A stretch of 64,000 nucleotides of DNA. Origin: Ophthalmolycus amberensis (Eukaryota > Chordata > Actinopteri > Perciformes > Zoarcidae). Positions 25,757-38,653 of the stretch are shown piece by piece. Location: positions 1,426,001 through 1,490,000 of the forward strand of contig JAFEUB010000908.1 in the NCBI GenBank assembly GCA_024529925.1, in the 5' to 3' direction. A program made the position numbers and the translations under genes. Below the pieces are notes generated by a model, which had not been told where the DNA came from, made no database searches, and was given only the letters and a program-made list of their open reading frames with translations. The stretch's first letter is position 1; each line of letters begins with the position of its first letter.

Positions 25757-27986
25757 CACAAACGCACACATCCAAAGGGAGCTTTTCCAGCAGGAGCTTG
25801 GTTCCACTCTATCTGCATATTTTGCCCGTGTTCAGCATGCTCCTAACTGATAAAATTCTGCTAGTGTGCCAGGCCACTGCCAAACGCCAGAGCAATGACC
25901 TTCTTGGGAGAACAAATTCCTTTTGCAAGATGGAAAAAAAAAAGGAATGTAGTGAAAGGGAGAAAGATTACGACACAATTAAACAAAACAAAAAAAAGGG
26001 TAGGGAAGCTGGCCAGTCAAATACAAAGGGAGTGGTTCCAGGTTTTATCAAATTTAAAAACAAGAATTAGAGACCTTAGCGGACACCCCTCCTTCCCTCT
26101 CTGGGTCTTTCCAGCCCAGTCACCAGCCATGCTGGTGTACTGACGTTGCTTCACATATGATAAGGAATAACAGACCAGCTCTGCCTCCACTTCTCCCTAC
26201 CTCCTTCTGCCAAGAGTCTACCAGCATGGAAACACAATCATCATATCATCACTGCTCCACACAGGGAGGCAGAACGCAAGTGGAGGACGGGAGATGTATG
26301 GAGAGTGTCAGATGCAGAAGAAGAGTCAGGAGAGAGAGAGAAGAACAGAAGTAGAGACAGAAAGAGAGCAACAGCAAGACTCCTTCAACCAGTTCTCCCA
26401 TCAGACTACCTGACCAGTCCCAGTGCCCACATTTAAACACGCTTCCAACACGCTTTGTTAGCCTTCATACATCTTATTGCGTGTGTCCGATCACATGCCA
26501 TTCCCCACAGCAGCAGAGTCACCTGGCGCAGTCTGGCTTCACACAAGAGCGGTGGTTCACACTGTGATGTGTGTGTCTGCATATGAGCGTGTGCACTTGC
26601 ATGTGCGTGCATGACCACAAAGAGTCACAGGTCTGTTCCTTGTTGCTGAAATGCTTTATGGTCAACCCTGATTACTAAATCACACGCCTGTACCATAGCA
26701 ACTCAAACAACAGCAGTCATGGTAGCAGAAGAGGTAACTGTTGGGTCCATTGAAGTGCTAGGTCACGCTGCCCTGACAGCCTTCCTTCAACCTTCTCTCA
26801 ACCTCGTCACCTCTGTTGCTCTGCTGTGACTCTTACCACAATGGCGGCTGCCTATGAAGCTGCCAGGCTGCCAAGGACACAAAGACGCCTGAGACAACCT
26901 TTGACATCAGAAGCTGCCACCAAAAGACCAGATACAAGAAGAATTGGCAGCTCTGTTAACAGGCCAGAGACTCAGATCTATTCAGCTGGGTTAAAGTAGC
27001 AACAGTCAATAGAACACAAGTCAATAGTGCATACACACAGATGGACGCTGTGTCAAACAGGTCCGTGATAGGACAATGCCAGGCATGCCAACAGTTTCAA
27101 AAAGTAGACTTTAAGGTTGCTGCCTTTTGACCGACAGCAGTCACTGAAAAGAGACGTGAAAAATCAAGGTAAAAAAATATGACATTTGAAGATGAAATAC
27201 AGTATGAGTTTTCTATTGAAGGCCAGATGACATTTCAAGAAGCTGATTCACTGGTAGATGTTAAGGCCACCCACGCACACAGCTCCATGTGGAACATGGT
27301 GTTTTAGTTGCCAAGATGAGATAGCAGTGTTGGAGATGTATTCAGTAACACGTGGAGCATGTGTAAGATGACCTATACATTCACCATGGTGTCACAGAGG
27401 GGCTTTGAAGAGAATAAAATCACAAATCAGGATTGCTGGAGTGATGATGGAAATGAGTGATGAGACAAGGATGTGTTTGTATTTGTGTGCTACATGTAAT
27501 AATTGCTACTTACATATACATAGAGTATGACGGATATGATATATTATTTCTTAAGATTTTCCTTTTGCTTCTCTGTGTGTGTGTGTGCCTGTGCGTGCCT
27601 GCCCACATGTGTGTCACTCTTCAAACAACACTGCAATCATCATCTCTTATCAACGGTCATGTTGAGGATTACAGCTTTCATCCCTAATCCTACATTAAGG
27701 ACACATTCTCATGATGGCCATGACATCATCAAGGCCAGTCCACCACTGAGAGGGCACAGGGACAGGAAGCCAACCACCACGGGAGAGGATTAATGAACAT
27801 AGGAGACAGAGTAGTTGATGAAAAAAGAAAGAAGGCGCGACAAAGAGGACGAAAATAGAAACAAAATCAAACAGCACAGTTCTGTAACGTGTGTGAGACA
27901 AGCTACTGCGTGTATTTGTGTTTCAAGATAATCTACCACTGCTTCAGTTTCTCTGACAATGATCCTTCTCAAGCCTACTAAGACCT

Positions 27987-28032
27987 CACACACACACACA
28001 CACACACACTCACACACACACACACACACACA
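27987..28032. repeat. (CA)n microsatellite, one interruption
   Basis: Two CA runs separated by one CT unit. It lies about 470 bp 3' of the 28.5 kb exon in the direction of transcription. Confidence 0.97.
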
Positions 28033-28504
28033 GAAGAAATACTGTCAACATACCCACAACCACGCACCTATTGCACCCTGTTATCGGCACTGCTATATCC
28101 CACTGATGAACACATACAGTATACAGAGGTAAAACAAACACTGAGGAATGTATTACTATTTGCATATCTGTCATTTAAGCAGACTTCTTTTAAGATAATT
28201 TCACTGAATTTAGAAACATATCCCCCATTTTTAGGCAACATTTAAGAGAAATGTAGTGATGATTTATGACCGTTTTATGGATTTTTCAATATATAACCCA
28301 CTATTTTAATAATTTCTTTATGGGTGTGAGCCTCTGGTAATGCGAGCAACTACAGCAACCAACTTTACTTCTCACAGTGCAAACCAATTTTTCACCTTTG
28401 ACTGTAGAATAAACGCTTGGCTTAGCTAACATTGACATAGCACCTATTGCCTACATGTGAAGCTCTGTTACATGTTGACCTACGATACAAAGATTGTTTG
28501 ATAC

Positions 28505-28589
28505 CTGCAGAGACTCGGGGGCAGTCTGGCAGCATGGGATCCAGTGGTGTGTCCAGGGGCTCTGGACTCGACACCCAGTTACAACAGTG
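28505..28589 (-). CDS. fam172a: FAM172A/ARB2A internal exon, CCNWVSS...LPDCPRVSAG
   Basis: This 85-nt exon has a strong pyrimidine-rich acceptor (a long T run, then ccgcctctccctacag) and a GTATCA donor. It encodes HCCNWVSSPEPLDT, then MLPDCPRVSA, and ends with the first base of a Gly codon. It therefore enters in phase 0 and leaves in phase 1. This is the penultimate coding segment of FAM172A. The remembered human segment has the same length, the same phase and the same CCNWVSS, EPLDT and MLPDCPRVSAG blocks. The next exon should complete the Gly codon and encode a HELTSWKS-like segment running to the C-terminus. No such exon is recognisable between 28504 and 1, so it probably lies outside the window. 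Confidence 0.92.
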
Positions 28590-31105
28590 CTGTAGGGAGA
28601 GGCGGAAAAAAAAAAAGTAAATTGACAATTGAAAACAACGAGGGCAAATTTCTCATCCACTTATGGCATGTGGAAGGTTTGGAAAATGAATAAGTGGCAA
28701 CCAGTATTCTCCACAATCACTCCCACATACACAGAAATAAATGCTAAAATAAAATAATAAAATAAAAGTCAAATAAAATAAAGGAAGGGATTTGACGTAC
28801 AAACGTAAGTCTTTCTTGGTGATTAAAACATTTTTATTTCACTTTATGGAAATAAAGTGAAATACTGCAAGTTTAATTGAAATTGGAAGAGATATTGGAA
28901 TACAAAAAAACATTTTGGAGAATAAAAAGGGAGGGAAAATAGGGAGTCAAGGGAGACAAAGAAAAGGGGGACAGGTGCAGAGGAAAAGGGGAGATACGAT
29001 GATCGAGAAAGAGGTATGTGCATGGTTGAGCGAGGTGGAGAGAGAGAAGAGAGAGAGAGACGGGAACAAGCAATTAAAAGCTCTGTGACATGTTGCTCAG
29101 ACAGCTTGGCGTTTGTTTGTGGTTGAGAGCTGAGGCCTTCTACCATGGTGGATCAGTGGGTGCCCTTGGGGAGGGTGTCTGCCCAGCTTGCTGACCCATA
29201 ACCCCCTGCAAACACCCCAAGTCCTCTCAAACCCCCTGTGGTTGACAACTCTACTGTCAGAAAGAGGAGAAGACCTCTTTATCATGTTTTTTGCTGTCTT
29301 CATCTGTCTGTGTGGCGGGCCCTCTTTCTACCTACTAGGTTGTTTCAAACACATTAGGGTTAAACAAACCTAAGGTACAATTAATAATGAACTGCATCAA
29401 AGCCCAACTTCAAAACAACTTCATATTCCCATGCTTTGAGGTTTTCATTCTCTGGGTCAGATGACAACATATCAAAGTATGTTTTCCCCTTTGACCATGC
29501 GATGTGGATTGGTATGCTGTGGTTTGTAAGGTTAGTACAAAAACAAGGGAAAAGGGAGAGAGGGACAGAGGGAGTCTGAGAAGGAATGCTTAGAGAAGAC
29601 GCTCTCCAGATAAGATAAAAGTTAAATAGAAGAAAGAGAAAATGTAAAGAGATTAGAATGTGCAGCTGGCGTCCTTCTGAATCACTGCTTATCTTCCCTT
29701 GTTTACTTTCACCCTGGCCCCCTGACAGCCATTACAGTGTTGCACATGCTTGTGTGTGCCTGTGTGTGGGTCAGTGATTGCATTACAGGGGGTCTCCCAC
29801 GAAGTTGTGTAGCGTTGTGAACCATTCAAACTCAAATACACACACAGAGGAACACATGCTTTTGCATTTTTGCCCTCAGCAACCCTGACTCTTACAGGCC
29901 CTCACACTTATACTCAGCTGTCATCCCTGACGTTAACCACACACTAACGCACCCTTCTCCCAGGCATGTTGATGTTTGGTTTTTTTTATGTGTGAATATC
30001 TAAAGGTACACCAGGACACTGAATATACTTGATACCTAATTTAGGCCTATATAGTCGTATAAGGGGTATAACATAAGAGGAGCCAAAGAGCGTTGAACTG
30101 AGATCGGCAGAGAGATGAGGGGAGGAGGATAGGGGTGGGGGTGGTGGGGGGTTAGTGTTGGGAAAAGATGACAAGTCATCTTGGTAAACAGTGGCATATT
30201 GTGTATTTTTAGATCCTTTGCTTTGCCCTAGATGTGCTCTCCTCTGAGCCTGGGCTTGCGGGCAGAGCGGTGTAGAGCGGCACAGAAGCAGTGGGGCTCC
30301 TTGACTGCTACATCAAGTGTCTCATTGTATCTCCTTTAATTCATTCAGTCTGTCTGGAAGAAGATGTCAGCTGGGCTGTGGAGCAGTGGGCTGAAGGCGG
30401 CTGGAGAGAAGGGAAGGAGGGGAGTCTTTCAAAGGGCCCTCCTCCCTCCTCCTTCACCTCCACCATCACCACCAATGGAGGCAGGGAGGCCGGGGTTTGA
30501 ATAGATTTGTCAAGGCAACAACACATGTGCACACAAACTCTTGCATAAATGCACACACACACACACACAAACATTGCACACAGCCCCAGTGCTGTGGGAG
30601 ACCGCAGGCATAACAGCAGTCACATAAAGGCAAGGCCTGCTGGCTGGGATTAGAGGAGGGCGACTTGACAAAAGGATGGCACATCACATCGGTTGCCTTT
30701 GACACATAGCATCATCACTTCAAGCGGCTCGTCCGCCAATCAATGGCGCCTTTGAACTAAAGGCAGACAGTGAAACAAACATGGAAACAGATTTGACTCT
30801 CCCCCCACTCTAAGTGTGTGTTTTGGTTTGTGCTGGATATGCGCACATGCATGTACCCATTTGTACACAACACAAGATATATTGTTGCAGAATGCATTTT
30901 GTTTCACTTAAATTCCATCACTAACATTATGGAGGAACAAAGTCCGAAAAATATCCTTGATAGTGTTGAGTTAGAGGCTGAAGCTAAGTGCTGAAGCTAA
31001 CTATTAAGCTAAAAGTATGCTCTGAGGGAGTAAATGACAAGCAGGTGTCAGCTCTACCACTCTACCTGTGAGAGGTGCTTTTGATCCTTCTTTGTCATGT
31101 GTACA

Positions 31106-31110
<5 letters not shown>

Positions 31111-31143
<33 letters not shown>

Positions 31144-31151
31144 TGTGTGTG
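31111..31151. repeat. (GT)n microsatellite
   Basis: 41 bp of GT with one interruption (gtct). Confidence 0.97.
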
Positions 31152-33439
31152 CATGCGAGATCCACCACCTGCTTCCTTCTGCAAGTCACAGTGGAAGCCA
31201 GCCTGCTTCTTTCACATACACAACAAACACCCATGCTGCACACACACACTTTGAGAGTAATGGACACAAAATACTGCATTCAGCTGATGGCAGAGGGATC
31301 TGATGGAGTCTGCACGAGGACCAAATAGGTCTCTGTTAGGTCTCCATATCCACTACACAGTAAGTGTCACAGGAATACACACACAGCACCTTGAAATGAG
31401 GATGTGTAGGCTACTCTTTCCAAAGACAGAACACACTATAAACTCAGGTTTGGTCACAATACATGCACACTTGCAAAAAAGTATAAAACATAAAATATAA
31501 AAAGGGTGATCCGATAATCAAATACATTACAAAATTATCTTTTGGATCTTTTTGGAAACTACCCTCAATGCAAATATTGAATAAAATACGTGTAGTATGT
31601 AAATGTGCAATTGTGTACAGTCGGTTTAATGGTAAACCAGTATCTCTACCTTTTCTTTCTCAAAGCACACAGGACTTTGACATGAAAGAAAACTCTGTGC
31701 TGTACAAAAGTCTCCTAAACCATAACACACATGACAGCCTGCAACCTAAATTCTCCGAAAGTAGTCCTGAGTATCAATTTTTGCTCACTCTCTCTGTGTC
31801 CGTCTCTCTCCCACCTCCTCCCGTTGCTGTATAATCTCTATGGATTAGAATGGTTTATTCATGACCATAGTGTACTCTGTATGTGTGTATGTATGTGAGC
31901 TCTGGGCAGGCCACTAGAGTGTGACAGCAGGCCAGTACAGTGACAGGAGACACCTTGGAGACTGTGACAGGCTGCCAGCTGTACACCATCATTCGCATTT
32001 CTCTCTATCTCACTCACTTCTTCTCACTATGCTACTCATCTATCTCCACATACATCTCTTCATCTCCTCTCCTCCATCTGTATTCACTCCATTCATATCC
32101 TACCTGTCTTTTTGTTTTTCTTTTCCACAGCTCTAACCTGTGCTGCCTCTGAGCCAGTCAACGGGATCTAAATAATTGAACGTTTCTCATACTTTATTTC
32201 CTTCTGTCTCAGCCAGCGGATGGAGTTTTTCTAGCTCAGCCTCTGCTTTTTCCCTGCCTTTTTCTTTTATTTTACCATCACTCTGTATTTTGTCTCCTGG
32301 TTGTGACATCGGTTGCCCCTCGTCTGACCCATTTGGTCCATATAACCTGGCCCAGCAGGCGCTGATCTCTAAATCCCATCTCCTCTCTTTTACTCTCCGC
32401 TTCTCATCGCTCCATCCCACCGTCCAGTGACCTCTTGAACCCCGAAGGGAGGGAATTATCTTTGTCCGATGAGAACAGAGCAGTGCACTGCTGGGGTGCC
32501 CCGACCTCACATGCACCCACTCGTACGGGCACCCGCGTTTATACATCACCCAGGGCATTATGCATGTTCACTGCGATCTCCTTTCTGTGATGTGCAGCAC
32601 CTTCTGGGCTGCCCTTCCCTCATGTGTGTGTGGCTGTACCGCAATGTGCAAGTGTTGTTTATGTTCAAGATCCAACTGTGTATGGGTTATTGATATCGAT
32701 GTATATGGAGATGTTTAAAAAAGGAGCAATAAATGCATCTACTGTCAGGGTCTGTGGGCACTTGTGTGTCTATGTTTTGCACTGCAACAACTGCATGTAC
32801 TTGTAGTGTGTGTGTGTGTGTATCGTGTGATCATTCAAAGCCAAACATCAGAAAACTGAGCCAATGTTCGAAATCCCTAAAATTTGAATATTGGATGGAG
32901 CAAAAAGGCACTCTGACCTTTTAGTGGAACCACTGCAAATACACAGTATTGGTTTCTAATGTAAATGACTAGGGACAGAGTCCATTTTGGATTCACCTCA
33001 ATCCTCATGCTGACCCATGGCTCGTTAACTGGCACTGTCATCCATGCACAGAAGCCAGGGATGTGATGAAATACTGAATTTGAGCAAAACCACTGACGGT
33101 ATTAAGTTTTGAAAATATAATATATAAATTTTGCCCCCCCAATATCAATCAAATGTTAACATATCCCAAAAATAATGTATATCTCCCAGCAGTGATCTGC
33201 AGTATTTATCATTCATTTGAGTTAATTTGAGTTGTTGGTTGGGTTACAGTTGATGTAATAATTGACATAGTCATTTTAATGATCCCTGAGAGAAATACAG
33301 AGTATAAACATTTCTTTAGAATTAGCAACAAGTAGTACCTCTTTTAGAAACAAATAGCACAAAACTGCAATGGTAAGGCAGAAAATTAAGAATTTAAGGA
33401 AAAGAGGAAGACAAAAACATAAGGCTGAAAGCAAAGGAA

Positions 33440-33740
33440 ATCAAGAGTATGTGAACTCTATTCGCTTTATATGTTGCATCCTTCAGAAGGGCATATAGGT
33501 TTGTTTCCTGAAGAAAAATTCCCTTTAATTAGGAGGGCTCATCTCTTGGTTCAGCCAAAAATGGACCGTGTGTTAATGAGTACGAGAGAGAGTGAATCCT
33601 TGCCTGTCCCTTTACTCCGACCGGACAAAGAAGGTTATTTCAGATTTATTGTTCCGGGGAATCATCACAAATAGAAAATCACTTAACATTCCAATTACGC
33701 TGTGTCCCAAACATCCCTCAGATGAATCAAAAATAAGAAA
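33440..33740. promoter_or_regulatory. Candidate conserved non-coding element
   Basis: Repeat-free stretch about 0.9 kb upstream (minus-strand sense) of the 34.5 kb exon's 3' side, with ccctttaattaggagggctc near 33522. A 67-codon plus-strand frame crosses it but resembles nothing I know. Confidence 0.2.
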
Positions 33741-33904
33741 TTCCAGACAAGGAGAATGGGCCAGTGCAACCTTGAAACCACCACTCAAACCAACATGCAT
33801 ACACATTCACCGACAAGTAACACACGCAAGATGGGAGATGACAGAAATAGCAAAAACAAAAGGCAAGGGACATAAAAGAGGAAGGAATAGAAATAAAAGG
33901 TATG

Positions 33905-33938
<34 letters not shown>

Positions 33939-33941
33939 GTG
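33905..33941. repeat. (GT)n microsatellite
   Basis: GT run with one GC interruption. Confidence 0.97.
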
Positions 33942-34500
33942 CATGACATTTGCATCTCCGGCTCTCAAGCAGCTCTGGTCTTGGCTGGTCCTCATCTGTA
34001 TGTGCATACTGAGTGAGCCCAGGTGCTGCGTATGGCGCAGAGGTCACACCAGAAAGGGCAAGTGCTAAAATGAAGCTAACACAAATGCACATGTGCACGT
34101 GCATTCTATCTCACACGCTTGCCCAAAAGCACATATAAACACATGCATGGCTAGCCGCACACACGCACCAGCGAGGGTCGACTGTCTTAGTTATTCATTG
34201 ACATGCACCCAGGAAGAAAAAAGTGGGGGCTGCTTCTTTTTTCTTTTTTTTTTAAAGACAGCGAGAGAAAACATTCAAACAATGGTTCTCTATGACTTCT
34301 AAATCTAGCTGTTGGTCAGGGGTACCTGTGAGGGTCAGCAGGGTTGTGCAGGGAGAAATCAGAGAGGTGCAAAATCTAAGACACCTCAGCTCACTGCCTG
34401 GTGAATTTACATGATGAGATGGGAGCACAGGAATAGACCACTGCACAGTTTTCAGTGTCTTTTTTTTTGCCTTCAGTTTGTACATTTGTGGTTATTTTAC

Positions 34501-34617
34501 CTGCTGCATCCAGTCCTGTGTGCCTTTGCTGGTCTCCTGCAGCCAGATGTTGTGAGCCGAGTCAGTCAGAGCCACAGCGCACGCTCTGTTCTTCACCTGC
34601 ATTTCCCTCTGATTCAT
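34501..34617 (-). CDS. fam172a: FAM172A/ARB2A internal exon with the ALTDS..H segment
   Basis: This 117-nt exon encodes 39 codons, phase 0 to phase 0. The minus-strand acceptor is gcttttgtggcag before ATG AAT CAG, and the donor after CAG CAG is GTAAAA. The product begins MNQREMQVKNRA, then AVALTDSAHNIW, and ends DWMQQ. In the FAM172A family this block follows the HSYGG exon directly and has 39 residues, as here. The Asp of TDS and the His of SAHN are where a hydrolase-like fold would place its acid and base; that role is inference. Similarity to the remembered human protein is clearly lower than for the flanking exons. For example, the family motif NVWHQE reads NIWLQE, and the last third is largely changed. 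The frame is intact and the splice sites are good, so it is not a pseudo-exon. Confidence 0.9.
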
Positions 34618-35799
34618 CTGCCACAAAAGCAAATCAAAATCGTGTTAGTCACCCTATCAGCATGTTATCGACAAAGTCACTGTTGAGGAGGATACGGTTT
34701 GTTTCAGACATTTGAACAACAAAGAGACCTTATGCTGTAAGACATATGATAGCCTCTTTAGCAAGAAAAGAATATAACATAACCATTGTGTTAGTAGATA
34801 CTTGCCTCATCAAATGTTTAGTCCCTGTCTAACATACACTGTCAGCCTACTCCCTGAACCAGGATAGCACAGGCCCACTGGACAGCGAAGACAGATTCAA
34901 CCTGGTGCATGGCATAATGTTAAAAAAAGAAATATGGAAGAGCTGCTCCAGCATAGCAGTGTCCTTGTCACGTTCTGTGCAAATGTCCCTTTGCTGTGCA
35001 CGTTCATATACCTCTGTCCCCATTCTCAATACCCTTTCCCTTCACATGTCAGAGACAACGTGGCTTCCACAAGCCCGTCTTCATATTCCCCTCTGAATGT
35101 CAACGCCAAGTAAAATGTCACGCAAAGGACTTGTTACCGCACTACAATAGACTTCCCACACCGCTGGTCCCACCCCAAGGAGTACTGCAGGCCTTGGGAC
35201 GAGCCGTTTCACTATGCTTGGCTTTAAGATAACACGGGAAGAAAAGAGAACAGGACTTGCAACAATAGGTTCACGATCATGTATTGCACACGTTTAGTGA
35301 ATATGGGAAAGAAACTGGTGGACTGGGGATGGACATAGCCTGTGGAATACAACTAAGTATGGCGATTCCCAGGCCATCTACATATGGCACGAAGGCCAAA
35401 CACACCAAGAGCAAACTAGTTTAAAGCTCCATCTTAAGTGTCCTTATTAGGAATGACAAATTTGTAAACGTCCTGAACTACTGGCTTGAAATGCCGATGG
35501 TGTTTATGGCTTGGCGCTTGAGAATAAGACAAGGACTTGGCAATGTTAAAGCTAAGGCAGGGATTGGAATATCAGGGATAGGTTGGTGCCTGCATGTAAG
35601 AATAGGATAAATATTAGTCTGTAATAGCGTGGTGTAATAAAACAAAATATTGCTAAGGCTTGTTCAAAGCTACAAGTTGGGAGGGTATAGAAGGTTAAGG
35701 CTGTTGCTAATATGAATCTTAGTCTGACACTCAGATGGAGGCTGAAGAAATTACCCATTTTATACACATTCACAGTGGGGAACACAACCCATTTTCAGC

Positions 35800-35990
35800 C
35801 AGCTAGATTGGCTGGTCGTTGGCTGTACATCAAAATGACGGTGGGCATTTGAATACATCCTGCCTCGCCCAGCCAAATTAAAGTGGGAGTGTATAGAGAT
35901 AAATGGAATCTATTAAGGCACTAAGGACTCATACATCATGGAGCTGATAAGGCTTCCACGGTAGCGTCTTAATCAGGGTGGAGGGTAGAG
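35800..35990. promoter_or_regulatory. Candidate conserved non-coding element
   Basis: Complex sequence including ccagccaaattaaagtggga, then gagataaatgg and ggagctgataaggcttcc. GATAA-type and homeobox-type cores are interleaved; texture-based only. Confidence 0.25.
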
Positions 35991-36488
35991 CAGGCTGAGA
36001 GGGGACGTACAACTCCAAGCATACAAATAAGTACACAATCGTAGAGATAGACAACAAAAAGAAGACAGACGCTGCACATGGAAATGAACAGACACATTCA
36101 CTCACTCACACAAAATTCATACAATCACACACAGACGCACACTCCTCTCTGTACTCCCTCTTCATCCACGCTTGGTTGAAAAGCTTTCCTCTGGCAGAAC
36201 TGGGCCCGTGGGAGAAGCAAAGTCAACCTTTTAAAACTGGAGGTGTCAGTCAAGGTCCTGTTTTCTGGCGCTAGCCAAAACGGGCCAGTCCCTGAGTATA
36301 GGGGCTGCGAGCAGAGGCCAGGAAACAGGAGACACTGGACTGACTGTCCATGGGAAACACAAAGGACATGACTTCAAACCAGACAAAAAACATTTCCCAA
36401 GTCTGGGCAGAAAACTGAACATTTTGTCCACATTCCAAGTGGATACATAGGTCTCTATTCCTATTGTATGCCCCTTAAACCATCTGAG

Positions 36489-36490
<2 letters not shown>

Positions 36491-36521
<31 letters not shown>
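36491..36521. repeat. (GT)n microsatellite
   Basis: 31 bp of pure GT. Confidence 0.97.
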
Positions 36522-36522
<1 letters not shown>

Positions 36523-37039
36523 ATGTCTGCATGTGCAGTATGTGTGGGTACACGCTTGGACATATGCATATTCGTATTGGAATGAATGTGAGCAGATTGG
36601 AGGGCACCGCTCTGTGTTCAAGGGCAGTTTTGTGGAGAAGCAAGTGAATGACAGACAGCGGTTAGACAGACATAAAGGTATGTGTAAAGAAAGAGTGTAG
36701 ATGGAGCTGGATGGATACGTCTAGATCTTAAATACTGGACTTAAGTATTTAGAGAGTGCATGTTTAATCTTGCATAGACAGACTGTCTCATCAAGCAGAC
36801 AAGTAACTTGTTTTTTTTCTTATGAATGGGATAACAAAACCTTTGGAAGTCCAAAAGCACACATTCAAAATGAATATATTTAGCACCTCTGGATGCTTTG
36901 GAAGTTCTTTCTCTCTAAATTTGATTGGTGTGAAATACAAAGAAAAATAACTTTTCTCGAACAAACTTTTGTGATCTGTGATTTGCTATTCGAAGATACT
37001 CACACAGATTTGTATATTTGCTGAAATGAGGAGGCATAA

Positions 37040-37345
37040 TAAATCAGCGACTCTCAACAAAAGAGTCGGTTTTCCCGACGATGGCTCAACCGAAGATTAA
37101 AGAGCAGAGAACTCCATCCCCCAGCACGGGCTATATCAATCACTTGTTCTGACAGCTCTCATTGCCGCATTGCTTACACACATATCTTTGGCTGTGGTAA
37201 CAGTTGGTGTAATAGGTTGACAAATAATGACTCCTGGAGAGAGTGCGCTATGCAGTGTGGCCTTCAACCACAATGATTTTAACACCATTAGGTCCCATGT
37301 TTTACAAGCCGCAATGACAACTGTGGTCGGCCGCATGTTGAAAGC
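37040..37345. promoter_or_regulatory. Candidate conserved non-coding element
   Basis: About 300 bp free of simple repeats with balanced composition and many CpGs for this region (tcccgacgatggctcaaccg; tggtcggccgcatgttg). It has tgacaaataatgact near 37218. Confidence 0.28.
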
Positions 37346-37929
37346 AAAATCCAGGCATGTATGTGTCTTCTGCTAGGTGCGTGATACTCATGGTTAAGTT
37401 ACAAACCAGTTACTATAAAGCTACATGCTCCCAAGTGGGTATAGCGATGTAGAGCTGTCTGATCACGTTATGATTTGTACACCATGTTAGCCTGTGAGTT
37501 AGTGCTAGCCATCTTTATCCAGAGCGTTAAATGTGCTAATCCACTATGTAACCGCAGACTGCAGCTTTAACAAGGAAACAGGCCAGCTGTTGTGATCAGT
37601 CTCGTATCGGACAGGGAAAAAGGAAGAGAAACATGTGGAACTACTTGTTGAGCTAAAACCAGCACACAGATGTTAAGACATTTGCCGCCTCTCTGCTGGC
37701 CTTTCCTTTAACGCTAAAGCAGCTGGATATGCAGAGTAAAAGTTCAGGTGGGGGTTGAACGTGGGAGGCTTGCTTTTGAAAAAAGATTAAGAAAATGGGA
37801 ACGTAAAGGCAGAACGTTATAAGAGGAAGCTGATTAGCTATCAAAAGCAGTATAACAGGAGGACTAAAGAGGGAATGAGAGGAAAAAGCAAGACAAATGA
37901 GATACAGACAGAGGCAGATGAGCACAAAG

Positions 37930-38065
37930 AATACTTATGAATGCTTTATTGATCCCCATGGGGAAAATGATCTTTTCCCTTGGCCTATACTTCACAGGGA
38001 GATCAGACCACAGGGTCAGCTTCAGAATAGCATCCCTAAAGCAAATGGGCTTTCACTTTCGTCTT
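37930..38065 (-). mobile_element. LINE (L2/Rex-like) 3'-end fragment
   Basis: The plus strand has ctttattgatccccatgggg near 37944, which is the complement of a LINE tail ending ...GGGGATCAATAAAG. It continues through ccacagggtcagcttcagaa and tagcatccctaaagcaaatg, phrases typical of teleost LINE 3' regions. The copy is heavily 5'-truncated and has no reverse-transcriptase sequence. The exact clade is not certain. Confidence 0.55.
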
Positions 38066-38621
38066 TAAAACATAAGCAGAAGCTTAAGCGTAAGTGGAAA
38101 CGATGCACAGATCACAGGGGTCTGAAGCAGAGTCCTCAGCTTGAAGGACGGCAACCGTACTCACGAGAGCACTTTCATGAAATGTTTATCACCAGCTTGA
38201 TGTACTTCACCCATCGTCTGCATAGTACAGGCATATAAGGCGTATTCTGTAAAATTATCAAAGTCACTTTGATTTAACACAAAAAAATAAATGTCCTAAC
38301 CTATTTGTGACATGCTGTTTTTGGATTTGGATTTAATTTGACTGGACCTATCACATGTGAACCGTTATAACAAAGCTGAGTCACAACTGATGACGCAGAC
38401 TTGAGTTCACCCCCACCCGAAATACATTTAAACTCTGTATGAACTATGAAATCCTTCTCCCTCTTTTCACTCCCTCACTGTTTCTTCCTCAAAAAAACAT
38501 TTATTTTCTGACTTCTGTGCAGAGGGCCCGGTTGCTATAGAGACCCACAAACATCACAGATTTCTGACCCCCTGGTTTGCAAAATTCGACTAAATCCAGC
38601 TTTTCACAAGTTGAAATAGCC

Positions 38622-38653
38622 ACCCCCCCCCCCCCCCCCCACACACACACACA
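38622..38653. repeat. Poly-C run followed by (AC)n
   Basis: About 18 consecutive C, then ACACACACACAC. The exact C count may be affected by sequencing. Confidence 0.95.

Larger units (their letters stand above)
1..28504 (-). other. Intron downstream of the 28.5 kb exon (at least 28.5 kb)
   Basis: No coding exon is recognisable here. I searched the minus strand for a terminal FAM172A exon (Trp-Lys-Ser context) and found none. Contents: simple repeats at 342-362, 2334-2385, 6993-7023, 8293-8328, 13467-13488, 14738-14778, 25716-25755 and 27987-28032; a pyrimidine tract at 790-1440; purine-rich stretches near 3650-3840 and 7370-7500; a SINE at 15307-15486; and two inverted-repeat transposons at 21777-23960. 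Complex enhancer-like stretches are listed separately near 7.9, 10.3, 17.6 and 25.2 kb. The stretches 2400-6690, 8330-10200, 10500-13460, 15490-17600, 18250-21770, 23965-25150 and 25760-27980 show only ordinary AT-rich intronic sequence with short CA/GT runs. Confidence 0.7.
28590..34500 (-). other. Intron between the 34.6 kb and 28.6 kb exons (5.9 kb)
   Basis: Bounded by a GTAAAA donor and a ctccctacag acceptor on the minus strand. It holds a purine-rich tract at about 28900-29060, (CA)n or (GT)n runs at 30552-30569, 31111-31151 and 33905-33941, and pyrimidine-rich sequence near 31990-32410. A complex, repeat-free stretch lies at about 33440-33740. No further coding sequence is recognised. 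Open frames in this interval are microsatellite or pyrimidine-tract shadows. Confidence 0.75.

Noticed and set aside
33592..34068. 158-codon plus-strand frame
   Set aside because: It crosses a (GT)n repeat and the product is low-complexity. No splice signals or family match.
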